Assembly: GCA_039808885.1 (NCBI GenBank)
Contig: JBDHTX010000013.1
Span: 1-64,000 of the forward strand
DNA from: Dongia_A sp039808885
GTDB taxonomy: Bacteria > Pseudomonadota > Alphaproteobacteria > Dongiales > Dongiaceae
Direction: 5' to 3'
DNA length: 64,000 nucleotides
A model generated the notes under the pieces. That model was not told where the DNA came from. It saw only the letters and a program-made list of their open reading frames with translations, and ran no database searches. The position numbers and the translations under genes were made by a program. Positions within the stretch are counted from its first letter, which is position 1, and every line of letters starts with the position of its first letter. Of this stretch, positions 25,109 through 34,153 are shown piece after piece.

Positions 25109-26473
25109 TTACGGCGTGACCAGGCCGACTTCCTTGTAGCCCGTGCCGTCGACCACGAAATGGCCGATGACGCCGGCGACGTCGCCCTTGTCGTCGAAGT
25201 CCATCGAGCCGGTGGCGCCGGTATAGTCGATGTCCTTGCCGGCCTTGATCAGCTCGACCGCCTTGGCCCAGTCGCCGGGGCCGACCGGCTCGCCCGGAGG
25301 ATTGGCGATCGTGCGGAGCGCGTCGCGCACCTTGGTGCGGTCGGTGGAGCCGGCCTGCTGGATGGCGAGCGCCGCCAGGATCACCGAATCATAGACCTGG
25401 CCGATGAAGATCTTGTCCTTGGTGGTCTGGAACTTGGCGGTGTAGAGCGCGTCGAACTTGTCCGCCGCCTCGCTCTTCGGCGAGGAGGGCGAGGTGAAGA
25501 ACGAATCCTTCAGGTTGTCGGCGCCGATCTTCTCGATCAGCAGGTTGTCGCGCAGGCCGTCGGTGCCGATGAAGCGCTTGAACAGGCCGTTCTCCAGCGC
25601 CTCCTTGACGATGGTGAGGCCGGAATCGCCGGCATAGGCGATCAGCACCAGCGCCTCGGGCTTGTCCTTGGCGAGGGTGGCGAGCTCGGTGGTGTAGGAG
25701 GGCTGCTTCTCCTCGTGCTTCACTTCCGCCGTGATGGTGCCGCCCAGCGCCTTGTAGGAATCGGCGAAGGCCTTGGCCAGCGGCGCGGCGTAGTCGTTGT
25801 TGGCGTAGGTCAGCGCGACGGTCTTCACGCCCTGGTCCATGGTCAGCTTGGCGAGGACCTGGCCCTGATAGGCATCGGACGGCACCACGCGGAACACCCA
25901 GTCGTTGTCGGCGAGGGTGGTCATGTCCGGCGAAGTCGCGGTCGGCGAGATCTGCGTCACGCCGGTCGGAATGATCACGCTGTTGGCCGCGGCGATGGTG
26001 GTGCTGGACATCAGCGCGCCGACCACGGCGGCGACGTTCTCGACGTTCACCAGCTTGGTGGCGGCGTCGACGGCGCCCTGGGCCGAGCCGGTGGTGTCGC
26101 CCACCGCGGCCACCATCTTGCCGCCGAGCAGGCCGCCGCCGGCGTTGATCTCATCGGTCGCCAGGGTGACCGAATCCATCATCGGCGGGATGAAATTGGC
26201 GATCGGGCCGGTGATGTCGAACAGGATGCCGACCTTCACTTCGGCGCCCGTGGGCGCCGCGGCGGGCGCCGCCTCGGTCGTCGCAGCCTGCTGCGTCTCG
26301 GTGGCGGCCGGTTGGGTCGCTTCCGCGGCGGGTTGCGCCGCAGGCTGTTCCGCCGCCGGCTGGGCGGCAGGCTGCTCGGCGGCCTGTTCTTCCTTCTTCT
26401 CGCAGGCGGCCAGGCCGATGCCCAGGGCCAGCAATGCGGTCGCGCTCAGGAGCGCATGCTTACGGACGTTCAT
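25109..26473 (-). CDS. Liv-type ABC substrate-binding lipoprotein with Ala/Pro/Gln/Glu tether
   Basis: 454 residues. A signal peptide ends in a lipobox (GIGLAACEKKEE), so the mature protein is anchored through the Cys. Residues about 25-75 are a low-complexity tether made of QPAAEQPAA-like repeats and Thr/Ala. From about 77 there is a Leu/Ile/Val-binding-protein fold (type 1 periplasmic binding) beginning VKVGILFDITGPIANFIP and including GGKMVAAVGDTTGSAQ, VVGALMSSTTIAAA and IGQVYDSVILAALAIQQAG. Related proteins bind branched-chain amino acids, amides or other small solutes. No permease genes adjoin it on its strand; livGFHM two kilobases away lacks a binding protein, so they may work together. 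The ligand is unknown. Confidence 0.9.
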   Translation of the reverse strand: MNVRKHALLSATALLALGIGLAACEKKEEQAAEQPAAQPAAEQPAAQPAAEATQPAATETQQAATTEAAPAAAPTGAEVKVGILFDITGPIANFIPPMMDSVTLATDEINAGGGLLGGKMVAAVGDTTGSAQGAVDAATKLVNVENVAAVVGALMSSTTIAAANSVIIPTGVTQISPTATSPDMTTLADNDWVFRVVPSDAYQGQVLAKLTMDQGVKTVALTYANNDYAAPLAKAFADSYKALGGTITAEVKHEEKQPSYTTELATLAKDKPEALVLIAYAGDSGLTIVKEALENGLFKRFIGTDGLRDNLLIEKIGADNLKDSFFTSPSSPKSEAADKFDALYTAKFQTTKDKIFIGQVYDSVILAALAIQQAGSTDRTKVRDALRTIANPPGEPVGPGDWAKAVELIKAGKDIDYTGATGSMDFDDKGDVAGVIGHFVVDGTGYKEVGLVTP

Positions 26474-26529
26474 TTTCTAAGTTCCCCCTTTACCTGATCT
26501 TCGGATGTGTGTGCCGGATGGCCGCGCTC

Positions 26530-26772
26530 TCAGGTGAACGCGTTGAACGTGATGATGGTCAAGGTATCCTTGACGTTGGGCAGCGTCTGCAGCCGCGACG
26601 TGACGAAGCGGCCGACATCGGCATCGCTCGCCAGGTTGCATTTCACCAGCAGATCGTATTGCCCGGAAATGGAATACAGCTCGCCGACCTCCTCGATCGT
26701 GTCCAGGGCCTTGGCCGCCACGTCATAGGCGGTGCCGGGATCGCATTTGACCATCACGAAAATCGGCCGCAT
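26530..26772 (-). CDS. Stand-alone Lrp/AsnC ligand-binding (RAM) domain protein
   Basis: 80 residues consisting only of the AsnC-type effector-binding fold: PIFVMVKCDPGTAYDVAAKA, EVGELYSISGQYDLLVKCN and LPNVKDTLTIITFN. The N-terminal HTH of Lrp regulators is absent, and the 86 bases upstream do not encode one. Such proteins form oligomers that bind amino acids and may act as sensors or partners of full-length Lrp proteins. It is 56 bp upstream of the binding-lipoprotein gene on the same strand and downstream of kynU, so it may share transcription with either. Confidence 0.88.
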   Translation of the reverse strand: MRPIFVMVKCDPGTAYDVAAKALDTIEEVGELYSISGQYDLLVKCNLASDADVGRFVTSRLQTLPNVKDTLTIITFNAFT

Positions 26773-26858
26773 TGCTGGCTCGCTGAATTTTCAACCGGCC
26801 GCATGTTGCCCCGCCGTGCCGGGAAAATCCAGTCCCGGCAAGGGCCTATTGCGGCGGG

Positions 26859-28106
26859 TCAAGTCACCGCGGCGCGCTGGCGGAATTCCGGCTTCTGCCA
26901 GGCACCCTCCGTCATCACCTCCCGCAGCCGCCGGACCGCCTCCCAGACGTCCAGATAGCCTGTGTAGAGCGGGGTGAAACCGAAGCGCAGGATGTCGGGG
27001 GCGCGGAAATCGCCCACCACGCCGCGCGCGATCAGGGCCTGCATGATCGGGTAGCCCTCGGGATGGCGGAAGGAAACCTGGCTGCCGCGCGCGGCCCCGG
27101 CGCGTGGCGAGGCGAGGACCAGGCCCTGGCCGGCCAGTTCCTGCTCCACCAGGGCGATGAACAGGTCGCCAAGGGCGATGGACTTGCGGCGGATCTCCGC
27201 CAGGTCGACGCCGGCGAACTGGTCCAGCCCGGCTTCCAGCGCCACCAGGCTCAGGATCGGCGGGGTGCCCACCAGGAAGCGCTCGATGTCCCGGGCGGCA
27301 CCCTGGCGCGGGCGGTAGTCCAAATCGAAGGCGAAAGGCGCGTCATGGCCCATCCAGCCGAAAAGCGGCTGGGTCGCTGTGTCCTGCCAGCGCTCGGCGA
27401 CGTAGATGAAGGCCGGGGCGCCCGGGCCGCCGTTCAGGTATTTGTAGCCGCAGCCGACGGCGAAATCGGCGCCGCAGCCGTTGAGGTCGACCGGGAAGGC
27501 GCCGGCGGAATGGGCGAGGTCCCACAGGGTCAGCGCCCCCGCCGCATGGGCGGCCTTGGTCAGCGCCTTCATGTCGTGCCGCCGGCCGGTGCGGTAATCG
27601 ACCTCGGTCAGCATCAGGACCGCGACATCCCCGCCGAGCGCGTCGGCGATCTGATCGGCCGGCACCACCACCAGCTCATGCTTGTCGTCGAGCAATTCGG
27701 CCAGGCCTTGCGCCATGTAGAGATCGGTCGGGAAATTGCCATCGTCCGAGAGGATGACACGGCGCCCGGGCCGGTTGCCGAGCGCGGCGTGCAGCGCCTT
27801 GAACACGTTGAGCGAAGTGGAATCGGCGACGACGACCTCGTGGTCCTTCGCGCCGATCAGCCGGGCGATCTTCGCGCCGACGCGGCGCGGCAGGCCGATC
27901 CAGTCGTGCTGATTCCAGCTCTTGATCAGGTCCTTGCCCCATTGCGCGGCGATCACCTCGCGCACCCTCGGCTCGGTCGCCTTGGGCAGGGCGCCGAGGG
28001 AATTGCCGTCGAGATAGACCATGCCTTCCGGCAGGACGAAGCGCTCGCGCGCCGCCGCCAGCGGATCACGTGCGTCCAGCGCCCGGCAATCGGCCAAGGT
28101 GATCAT
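26859..28106 (-). CDS. kynU: Kynureninase
   Basis: 415 residues, the usual family length. It is a PLP fold-type I enzyme with YLDGNSLGALPKA near the N-terminus, STSLNVFKALHAAL, WDLAHSAGAFPVDL with the PLP-binding Asp, and Schiff-base Lys222 in GCGYKYLNGGPGAPAF. The C-terminal DFRAPDILRFGFTPLYTGY is also typical. It hydrolyses kynurenine to anthranilate and alanine in tryptophan degradation. The ATG overlaps the hisI stop by four bases, so it is translated with the histidine-biosynthesis enzyme. No kynA or kynB is visible nearby. Confidence 0.95.
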   Translation of the reverse strand: MITLADCRALDARDPLAAARERFVLPEGMVYLDGNSLGALPKATEPRVREVIAAQWGKDLIKSWNQHDWIGLPRRVGAKIARLIGAKDHEVVVADSTSLNVFKALHAALGNRPGRRVILSDDGNFPTDLYMAQGLAELLDDKHELVVVPADQIADALGGDVAVLMLTEVDYRTGRRHDMKALTKAAHAAGALTLWDLAHSAGAFPVDLNGCGADFAVGCGYKYLNGGPGAPAFIYVAERWQDTATQPLFGWMGHDAPFAFDLDYRPRQGAARDIERFLVGTPPILSLVALEAGLDQFAGVDLAEIRRKSIALGDLFIALVEQELAGQGLVLASPRAGAARGSQVSFRHPEGYPIMQALIARGVVGDFRAPDILRFGFTPLYTGYLDVWEAVRRLREVMTEGAWQKPEFRQRAAVT

Positions 28107-28507
28107 GAGCGATAGAGCTTCTCTGGCGGCATCAGCACGTCGGCGACGACCTTGCGCTCGCCGCCGCGGATCGCGGTGAAGAAACAGGACCGCCGGCCGG
28201 TATGGCAGGCCACCCCCGTCTGGTCGACCAGGAGCAGCAGGCAGTCATTGTCGCAATCGACGCGCATCTCGACCAGGCGCTGCACCTGTCCCGAGGTCTC
28301 GCCCTTGCGCCACAGGTTGCCGCGCGAGCGCGACCAGTAGCAGACGCGCCCGGTTTCGAGGGTCTCCCGCACGGCATCGCGGTTCATCCAGGCCAGCATC
28401 AGCACTTCGCCGGAATCGTGCTGCTGGGCGATCGCCGGCACCAGGCCGTTCGCGTCGAAGGCGATCGCCGCGAGTATTTCTTGCGCCGCGTCTTGCGTTT
28501 CGCTCAT
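28103..28507 (-). CDS. hisI: Phosphoribosyl-AMP cyclohydrolase
   Basis: 134 residues, stand-alone HisI without a HisE domain. Signature stretches are EVLMLAWMNRDAVRETLETG, VCYWSRSRGNLWRKGETSG, and the metal-site region MRVDCDNDCLLLLVDQ followed by ACHTGRRSCFF, with the Asp and Cys residues that bind Mg and Zn. It opens the ring of phosphoribosyl-AMP in step three of histidine biosynthesis. It lies between metC and kynU, away from other his genes, and is coupled to kynU by ATGA. Confidence 0.95.
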   Translation of the reverse strand: MSETQDAAQEILAAIAFDANGLVPAIAQQHDSGEVLMLAWMNRDAVRETLETGRVCYWSRSRGNLWRKGETSGQVQRLVEMRVDCDNDCLLLLVDQTGVACHTGRRSCFFTAIRGGERKVVADVLMPPEKLYRS

Positions 28508-28514
28508 GGCGCCC

Positions 28515-29690
28515 TCAGCCGCCGCCCAGCCGCGCCAGCCCGTCGGCGAGATCGGCGATCAGGTCGGCCGGGTCCTCGAGCCCGGCGTGGATCCGCAGCG
28601 TGCGCTGCGGCGCCGGCCAGGGCTTGGCCGTGCGCGTGGTGTGCGCGGGGATGACGAGGCTCTCATAGCCGCCCCAGCTGTAGCCCATGCCGAACAGGCG
28701 CATGCCATTCAGCATGGCCTCGATGCGATCGGGCGCGCAGGGCTTCAGCACCACGCCGAACAGGCCGGACGAGCCGCCGAAATCGCGCTTCCAGAACGCG
28801 TGGCCGGGGGTGTCCGCGAAAGCCGGGTGCAGGATCTGCTCGACCTCCGGCCGCTCCGCCAGCCAGCGGGCCAGGGTGAGGGCGGTCTCCTGGTGCTGGA
28901 CCAGCCGGGCGTGCAGCGTGCGCAGCCCGCGCATGGCTTGGTAGCAGTCTTCCGCCGAGGCGGCATGACCCATGACGCTGTGCGCCGTCCGGGCCAGCTG
29001 GTGATAGAGGTCGCCACGGCAGGTGACGATGCCCATCATGACGTCGGAATGGCCGCAGATGTATTTCGTCGCCGCATAGATCGTTATGTCGACGCCGAAC
29101 TTGGGCGGCTTGAAGAACAGCGGCGTGGCCCAGGTATTGTCGATCATGGTCAGGCAATTCCGCGCCCGCGCCGCGGCGACGATGGCCGGGACGTCCTGGG
29201 TCTCGAAGGTCAGCGACCCGGGGCTTTCCAGATAGATGACCTTGGTGTTGGGCCGGATCAGGGCGGCGATGCCCGCGCCGGCCATGGGGTCGTAGAAGGT
29301 CGTCTCGACGCCGATCTTGGCCAGGAAGCCTTCGCAGAGGATCCGGGTCGGCTCATAGGCGGTATCGACCATCAGCAGGTGGTCGCCGGGCGCCAGGCTG
29401 CCGAGCAGGGCGGTGGAGACCGCCGCCATGCCGGACGGCACGATGACCGCCCGGTCGGAGCCTTCCAGCGCGGTAAACGCCTCGGCCAGCAGGCGATGGG
29501 TGGGCGTCCCGTCGCGGCCGTAGGTGACGGCGTCGTACTTGCGCTTGTAGGAGTCCCGCATTTCCTGGACCGTCGGGAACAGGATCGTCGAGGCGCGATA
29601 GACCGGCGGATTAACCACTCCGCTATGGTCGCGCGGGTGGTTGCCCGCATGGGCGGCGATCGTGCGGTCCCTCATTCCCGGCTCGGACAT
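28515..29690 (-). CDS. metC: Cystathionine beta-lyase
   Basis: 391 residues of the Cys/Met-metabolism PLP family. The N-terminus HAGNHPRDHSGVVNPPVYRA and VTYGRDGTPT bind the cofactor phosphate of the neighbouring subunit. MIDNTWATPLFFKPP and Schiff-base Lys209 in YAATKYICGHSD follow, and MGYSWGGYESLVIP near the C-terminus is characteristic of MetC rather than MetB. It cleaves cystathionine to homocysteine, pyruvate and ammonia. It is first in a minus-strand run with hisI 7 bp downstream and kynU, and is divergent from aapJ. Confidence 0.92.
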   Translation of the reverse strand: MSEPGMRDRTIAAHAGNHPRDHSGVVNPPVYRASTILFPTVQEMRDSYKRKYDAVTYGRDGTPTHRLLAEAFTALEGSDRAVIVPSGMAAVSTALLGSLAPGDHLLMVDTAYEPTRILCEGFLAKIGVETTFYDPMAGAGIAALIRPNTKVIYLESPGSLTFETQDVPAIVAAARARNCLTMIDNTWATPLFFKPPKFGVDITIYAATKYICGHSDVMMGIVTCRGDLYHQLARTAHSVMGHAASAEDCYQAMRGLRTLHARLVQHQETALTLARWLAERPEVEQILHPAFADTPGHAFWKRDFGGSSGLFGVVLKPCAPDRIEAMLNGMRLFGMGYSWGGYESLVIPAHTTRTAKPWPAPQRTLRIHAGLEDPADLIADLADGLARLGGG

Positions 29691-29853
29691 ACGGCTTATT
29701 CCACGGACGTTTCGTCAACAGACTGTCTAGGCAAGAATGCTTGTAGCATCGCGCTGGAATGTGTAAAAGGGCAGTAACGCTCGGTTTCGCCGTCATTTGC
29801 GGCTGCAAACAGCGGAAAAACAAGAAGAGCCACCACAGGGAAGGACTATCTCA

Positions 29854-30894
29854 ATGAACAGCATGAAATACATCGTTGCCAGCGTCGCGCTCATCGCGGG
29901 GATGTCGACTGCGGCGCATGCGGCTTCGACGCTGGAGAGCGTCAAGGCGGCGGGCAAGTTGAAGTGCGGCGTCACCACCGGCCTCGCCGGCTTCGGCGCG
30001 CCGAACGACCAGGGCGTGTGGTCGGGCCTGGACATCGATCTGTGCAAGGCCGTCGCCGCCGCCGTGTTCGGCGACCCCAGCAAGGTCGAATACAAGCCGC
30101 TCAGCGCCGAGCAGCGCTTCACCGCCCTGCAGTCGGGCGAAGTCGACATGCTGGCCCGCAATTCCACCTGGACGCTGTCGCGCGACACCCAGCTGGCGCT
30201 CGACTTCGTTGCGGTGAACTACTACGACGGCCAGGGCTTCATGGTGCGCAAGGATCTGGGGATCTCCAGCGCCAAGGAACTGAAGGGCGCCACGGTGTGC
30301 GTGCAGGAAGGCACCACGACGGAAAAGAACCTCGGCGACTTCGACAAGGCCAACGGCCTCGGCATCCAGCCGGTGAAGTTCAAGGAGAACGATCAAGCCC
30401 GCTCGGCCTATGACGAGGGCCGCTGCGACGCCTACACGACGGACGCTTCCGGCCTGGCCGGCGAGCGCACCGCGCTGAAGGACCCGGATGCGAACATCAT
30501 CCTGCCGGATGTCATCTCGAAGGAGCCGCTCGGCCCGGTCGTCCGTCACGGCGACAACCAGTGGGGCGACATCGTCCGCTGGACCCACTACGTGACGCTG
30601 ATCGCCGAGGAGAAGGGCATCACCCAGGCCAACGTCGACGACGTGATCAAGGCCAACGCGGCCGACAATCCGGCCGCCGACGGCGAGATCCAGCGCATGC
30701 TGGGCATCACCGAGAAGATGGGTGAGGGCATGGGCCTCACCAACGACTGGGCCTTGAACATCATCAAGGCCGTCGGCAACTACGGCGAGATCTTCGAGCG
30801 CAACGTCGGCCCCAACACGCCGATCAAGCTGCCGCGCGGCTTGAACGCCCTGTGGAACCAGGGCGGCCTGCAATACGCGCCGCCGATCCGCTAG
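29854..30894 (+). CDS. aapJ: General L-amino acid ABC transporter substrate-binding protein AapJ
   Basis: 346 residues from ATG 29854, preceded by GGGAAGGA; an in-frame ATG 57 bases earlier lacks a site. A signal peptide (MNSMKYIVASVALIAGMSTA, cut near AHA-A) leads to a type 2 periplasmic-binding domain. It starts LESVKAAGKLKCGVTTGLAG and contains DIDLCKAVAAAVFGD, EVDMLARNSTWTLSRD and VRHGDNQWGDIVRWTHYV. This is the AapJ/BztA type that binds polar and acidic amino acids in alphaproteobacteria. A strong stem-loop follows before the permease genes, as is common where the binding protein must be made in excess. Confidence 0.93.
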   Translation: MNSMKYIVASVALIAGMSTAAHAASTLESVKAAGKLKCGVTTGLAGFGAPNDQGVWSGLDIDLCKAVAAAVFGDPSKVEYKPLSAEQRFTALQSGEVDMLARNSTWTLSRDTQLALDFVAVNYYDGQGFMVRKDLGISSAKELKGATVCVQEGTTTEKNLGDFDKANGLGIQPVKFKENDQARSAYDEGRCDAYTTDASGLAGERTALKDPDANIILPDVISKEPLGPVVRHGDNQWGDIVRWTHYVTLIAEEKGITQANVDDVIKANAADNPAADGEIQRMLGITEKMGEGMGLTNDWALNIIKAVGNYGEIFERNVGPNTPIKLPRGLNALWNQGGLQYAPPIR

Positions 30895-30907
30895 CAGCCA
30901 GCACGGT

Positions 30908-30949
30908 ATCAACGCCCGGCCTGTCTTCAGCCGGGCGTTGATGCCTTTT
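30908..30949 (+). terminator. Intra-operon stem-loop with T-tract after aapJ
   Basis: A 13-bp stem ATCAACGCCCGGC/GCCGGGCGTTGAT with a nine-base loop is followed by GCCTTTTC. It has the form of an intrinsic terminator but sits between aapJ and aapQ of one operon. It probably lets part of transcription through while protecting and over-expressing the aapJ message. Confidence 0.85.
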
Positions 30950-30980
30950 CATTTCCGCTCTCGAATGGGGGAGGAGTGAC

Positions 30981-32165
30981 GTGGCTGATCTCAGCGGGGG
31001 AAGACAGCACAGCGAAGTCGTCTGGTGGCGTGACGAGCGCAAGCGGGGCCTGCTCGCGCAACTGCTCGTGGCCCTGGCCGCAGTCGGTTTCGCCTGGTTC
31101 TTGATCAACAACATGATCGTGAACCAGGCCAAGCTCGGCGTGCCGCTGAGCCTGTCCTTCCTGTCCGATCCCGCCGGCTTCCAGCTCAGCTTCGCGAGCC
31201 TGTCGGTAACGCTGGATTCGCCCATCTCGCGCATCCTGCTGGTGGGGGCGCTCAACACGCTGCTGGCCTCCATCGTCGCCAGTGTGCTGGCGACGGCGCT
31301 GGGCGTCTTCATCGGCATCATGCGCCTGTCGACCAACTGGCTGATCGCGCGCATCGCCGAGGTCTATATCGAGGCGATCCGCAACGTGCCGCTGCTGCTG
31401 CAGCTGGTGTTCTGGTACGGCGGCGTGCTGGTGGCGCTGCCGAAGCCGAAAGACGCGCTGACCATCGCCGACGTGGTGTTCCTCAGCGTCAAGGGGCTGG
31501 TGACCCCGAGGCCCATCGTGCAGGGCGATTTCTGGATCATCGCCGCGGTCTTTGTCGTCGGGATCGTCGCCGCCGTGTTCATGCGCCGCTGGGCGAAAGA
31601 GCGCCAGGCGCGGACCGGACAGCAATTCCCGATCTTCTGGGCCGGCCTGGGGCTGGTGATCGGCCTGCCGGCCCTGGTCAGCCTGGCGCTGGGGACGCCG
31701 CTGGAGTGGGAGCTGCCGCAGAAGGGCACCTTCAATTTCACCGGTGGCCTGTCGTTCCAGCCGGAAGTGGTGGCGCTCATCCTCGGCCTCGCGGTCAGCC
31801 ATGCCGCCTACATCGCCGAGATCGTGCGTGGCGGCATCCTGGCCGTCAGCCACGGCCAGACCGAGGCATCCTACGCGCTGGGCCTGCGGTCGGGCATCAC
31901 CCTGCGGCTGGTGATCATTCCGCAGGCGCTGCGCATCATCATGCCGCCGATGATCAGCCAGTACCTGAACATCGTGAAGAATTCCACGCTGGCCGGCTTC
32001 ATCGGCTATCCCGATCTCTTCTCGGTGATCAGCACCTCGCAGAACCAGACCGGCCGCGCGGTGGAATGCGTGGCGATCCTGATGCTGTTCTATCTGACCG
32101 TCAGCCTGTCGATCTCGCTGGTCATGAACTGGTTCAACAAGCGCGTCGCGCTGGTGGAACGGTGA
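30981..32165 (+). CDS. aapQ: General L-amino acid ABC transporter permease AapQ
   Basis: 394 residues from a GTG start with GGGGGAGGAG upstream. The protein has about eight membrane segments and the long central loop typical of AapQ/BztB. ARIAEVYIEAIRNVPLLLQL and the late block QTEASYALGLRSGITLRLV, IIPQALRIIMPPMISQYLN form the coupling region that contacts the ATPase. With AapM it makes the heterodimeric inner-membrane channel. The next gene starts ten bases after the stop. Confidence 0.94.
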   Translation: MADLSGGRQHSEVVWWRDERKRGLLAQLLVALAAVGFAWFLINNMIVNQAKLGVPLSLSFLSDPAGFQLSFASLSVTLDSPISRILLVGALNTLLASIVASVLATALGVFIGIMRLSTNWLIARIAEVYIEAIRNVPLLLQLVFWYGGVLVALPKPKDALTIADVVFLSVKGLVTPRPIVQGDFWIIAAVFVVGIVAAVFMRRWAKERQARTGQQFPIFWAGLGLVIGLPALVSLALGTPLEWELPQKGTFNFTGGLSFQPEVVALILGLAVSHAAYIAEIVRGGILAVSHGQTEASYALGLRSGITLRLVIIPQALRIIMPPMISQYLNIVKNSTLAGFIGYPDLFSVISTSQNQTGRAVECVAILMLFYLTVSLSISLVMNWFNKRVALVER

Positions 32166-32175
32166 GGAGGGCGCG

Positions 32176-33327
32176 ATGAGCGACATTCCCATGTCCACCG
32201 TGGAGCCCGGCACCCGCCCCAGCCTGCCGCCGCCGGTCACCGAGACGGGCGTCATCGGCTGGGTGCGCAAGAACCTGTTTTCCACCTGGCTGGATGCCGC
32301 CCTGACCGTGGCGGCGCTGGCGCTTGTCTACCTGATCGTGCCGCCCTTCGTGCAATGGGCGATCATTGATGCGACCTGGACCTTCCCGCCGGAGGTCCTG
32401 GATGGAACCCGCGCGCCGCAGTTCTCGGATTGCAGCGCCAATGCCGGCGCCTGCTGGATTTTCGTCGCCGCGCGCCTGCCGCAGTTCTTCTACGGCTTCT
32501 ACACCGATGCGGAGCGCTGGCGGGTCGACATCGTCCTGGTGCTCCTGGCCGCGTCGATTTTCGGCCTGCTGTCGGAGCGCATCAAGAACAAGAAGCCCGT
32601 CGCGCTGTTCTTCTTCGTGGCGTACCCGTTCCTGGCCTTCTGGCTGCTCTATGGCGGCCTGGGTCTGGAGGTGGTGGAGACGCGGCTCTGGGGCGGCTTC
32701 ATGCTGACGGTGGTGATCAGCAGCGTCGGCATCGTCATCTCGCTGCCGCTCGGCATCCTGCTCGCGCTCGGCCGGCGGTCGCACCTGCCGGTGCTGCATA
32801 CGCTCTGCGTCTTCTTCATCGAGTTCGCCCGCGGCGTGCCGCTGATCAGCATCCTGTTCATGGCCAACGTGCTGCTGCCGCTGTTCCTGCCGCAGGGTGT
32901 CAGCCTGGACATCCTGCTGCGCGTGCTGATCGGCGTGACCCTGTTCTCCGCCGCCTACATGGCGGAGGTCGTGCGTGGCGGCCTGCAATCGCTGCCCAAG
33001 GGGCAGTACGAGGGCGCCATGGCCATGGGCCTCGGCTACTGGCAGATGACCCGCTTCATCATCATGCCGCAGGCCCTGCGCGTCGCCATTCCCGGCATCG
33101 TCAACAATTTCATCAGCCTGACCCAGGACACGACGCTGGTGGCGATCGTCGGCCTCTACGACTTCCTGAACATCGTGCGCGCCGGCTCGCGCGACAAGAA
33201 CTGGATCGGCACCGAGATGGAGGGCTACGTGTTCTGCGCCTTCGTCTACTTCCTGTGCTGTTTCCTGATGTCGCGCTACAGCATGTATCTGGAGCGCAAG
33301 CTGCACACCGGCCACAAGAAGCGATAG
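32176..33327 (+). CDS. aapM: General L-amino acid ABC transporter permease AapM
   Basis: 383 residues with GGAGGG just before the ATG. It has seven or eight membrane segments, with IEFARGVPLISILFMANVLL, AEVVRGGLQSLPKGQYEGAM and MPQALRVAIPGIVNNFISLT marking the permease core. An extra N-terminal region (ATWTFPPEVLDGTRAPQFSD, then CSANAGACWIF) is the periplasmic insertion usual in AapM/BztC. It is the partner of AapQ in the polar-amino-acid importer. Confidence 0.94.
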   Translation: MSDIPMSTVEPGTRPSLPPPVTETGVIGWVRKNLFSTWLDAALTVAALALVYLIVPPFVQWAIIDATWTFPPEVLDGTRAPQFSDCSANAGACWIFVAARLPQFFYGFYTDAERWRVDIVLVLLAASIFGLLSERIKNKKPVALFFFVAYPFLAFWLLYGGLGLEVVETRLWGGFMLTVVISSVGIVISLPLGILLALGRRSHLPVLHTLCVFFIEFARGVPLISILFMANVLLPLFLPQGVSLDILLRVLIGVTLFSAAYMAEVVRGGLQSLPKGQYEGAMAMGLGYWQMTRFIIMPQALRVAIPGIVNNFISLTQDTTLVAIVGLYDFLNIVRAGSRDKNWIGTEMEGYVFCAFVYFLCCFLMSRYSMYLERKLHTGHKKR

Positions 33328-33340
33328 CAGAGGGCATCCC

Positions 33341-34132
33341 ATGACCGCTCAAGCGACCGCGCAATCGAATCCGCAGGGTGCCATGCAGGTCGGCACCGAC
33401 GTGATGATCGAGCTTTCCGGCGTCAACAAGTGGTATGGGCAGTTCCACGTCCTCAAGGACATCAACCTGACCGTCTATCGCGGCGAGCGCATCGTGGTTT
33501 GCGGCCCGTCCGGGTCGGGCAAGTCCACCATGATCCGCTGCATCAACCGGCTGGAGGAGCACCAGCGGGGCAAGATCGTGGTCGACGGCATCGAGCTCAG
33601 CCACGACCTCAAGAAGATCGACCAGATCCGTCGCGAGGTGGGCATGGTGTTCCAGCACTTCAACCTGTTCCCGCACCTGACGGTGCTGGAGAACCTGACC
33701 CTGGCGCCGATCTGGGTGCGCAAGATGCCGAAGAAGGAAGCGGAGGAGGTGGCGATGCACTACCTCACCCGCGTGCGCATCCCCGAGCAGGCGAAGAAGT
33801 ATCCCGGCCAGCTCTCCGGCGGCCAGCAGCAGCGCGTCGCCATCGCCCGGTCCCTCTGCATGAACCCGAAGGTCATGCTGTTCGACGAGCCGACCTCGGC
33901 GCTCGATCCCGAGATGATCAAGGAAGTGCTGGAAGTGATGGTCGAGCTGGCGCGCTCCGGCATGACCATGCTCTGCGTGACGCACGAGATGGGCTTCGCC
34001 CGCACGGTGGCCAACCGCGTCATCTTCATGGATCGCGGCGAGATCATCGAGCAGAACACGCCGGAAGAGTTCTTCAACAACCCGAAATCCGACCGCACCA
34101 AGCTGTTCCTGAGCCAGATCCTGCATCACTGA
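33341..34132 (+). CDS. aapP: General L-amino acid ABC transporter ATPase AapP
   Basis: 263 residues with GAGGG six bases before ATG 33341. Walker A is GPSGSGKST, the Q-loop lies in VGMVFQHFNLFPHLTVLENL, the signature is LSGGQQQRVAIARSL, Walker B is VMLFDEPTSALDP, and the switch His is in CVTHEMGFART. The C-terminal EIIEQNTPEEFFNNP is the polar-amino-acid ATPase tail. It completes the aapJQMP set and powers uptake by AapQM. Confidence 0.95.
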   Translation: MTAQATAQSNPQGAMQVGTDVMIELSGVNKWYGQFHVLKDINLTVYRGERIVVCGPSGSGKSTMIRCINRLEEHQRGKIVVDGIELSHDLKKIDQIRREVGMVFQHFNLFPHLTVLENLTLAPIWVRKMPKKEAEEVAMHYLTRVRIPEQAKKYPGQLSGGQQQRVAIARSLCMNPKVMLFDEPTSALDPEMIKEVLEVMVELARSGMTMLCVTHEMGFARTVANRVIFMDRGEIIEQNTPEEFFNNPKSDRTKLFLSQILHH

Positions 34133-34153
34133 CGGCAGCCCCAAGGCGGCGCG

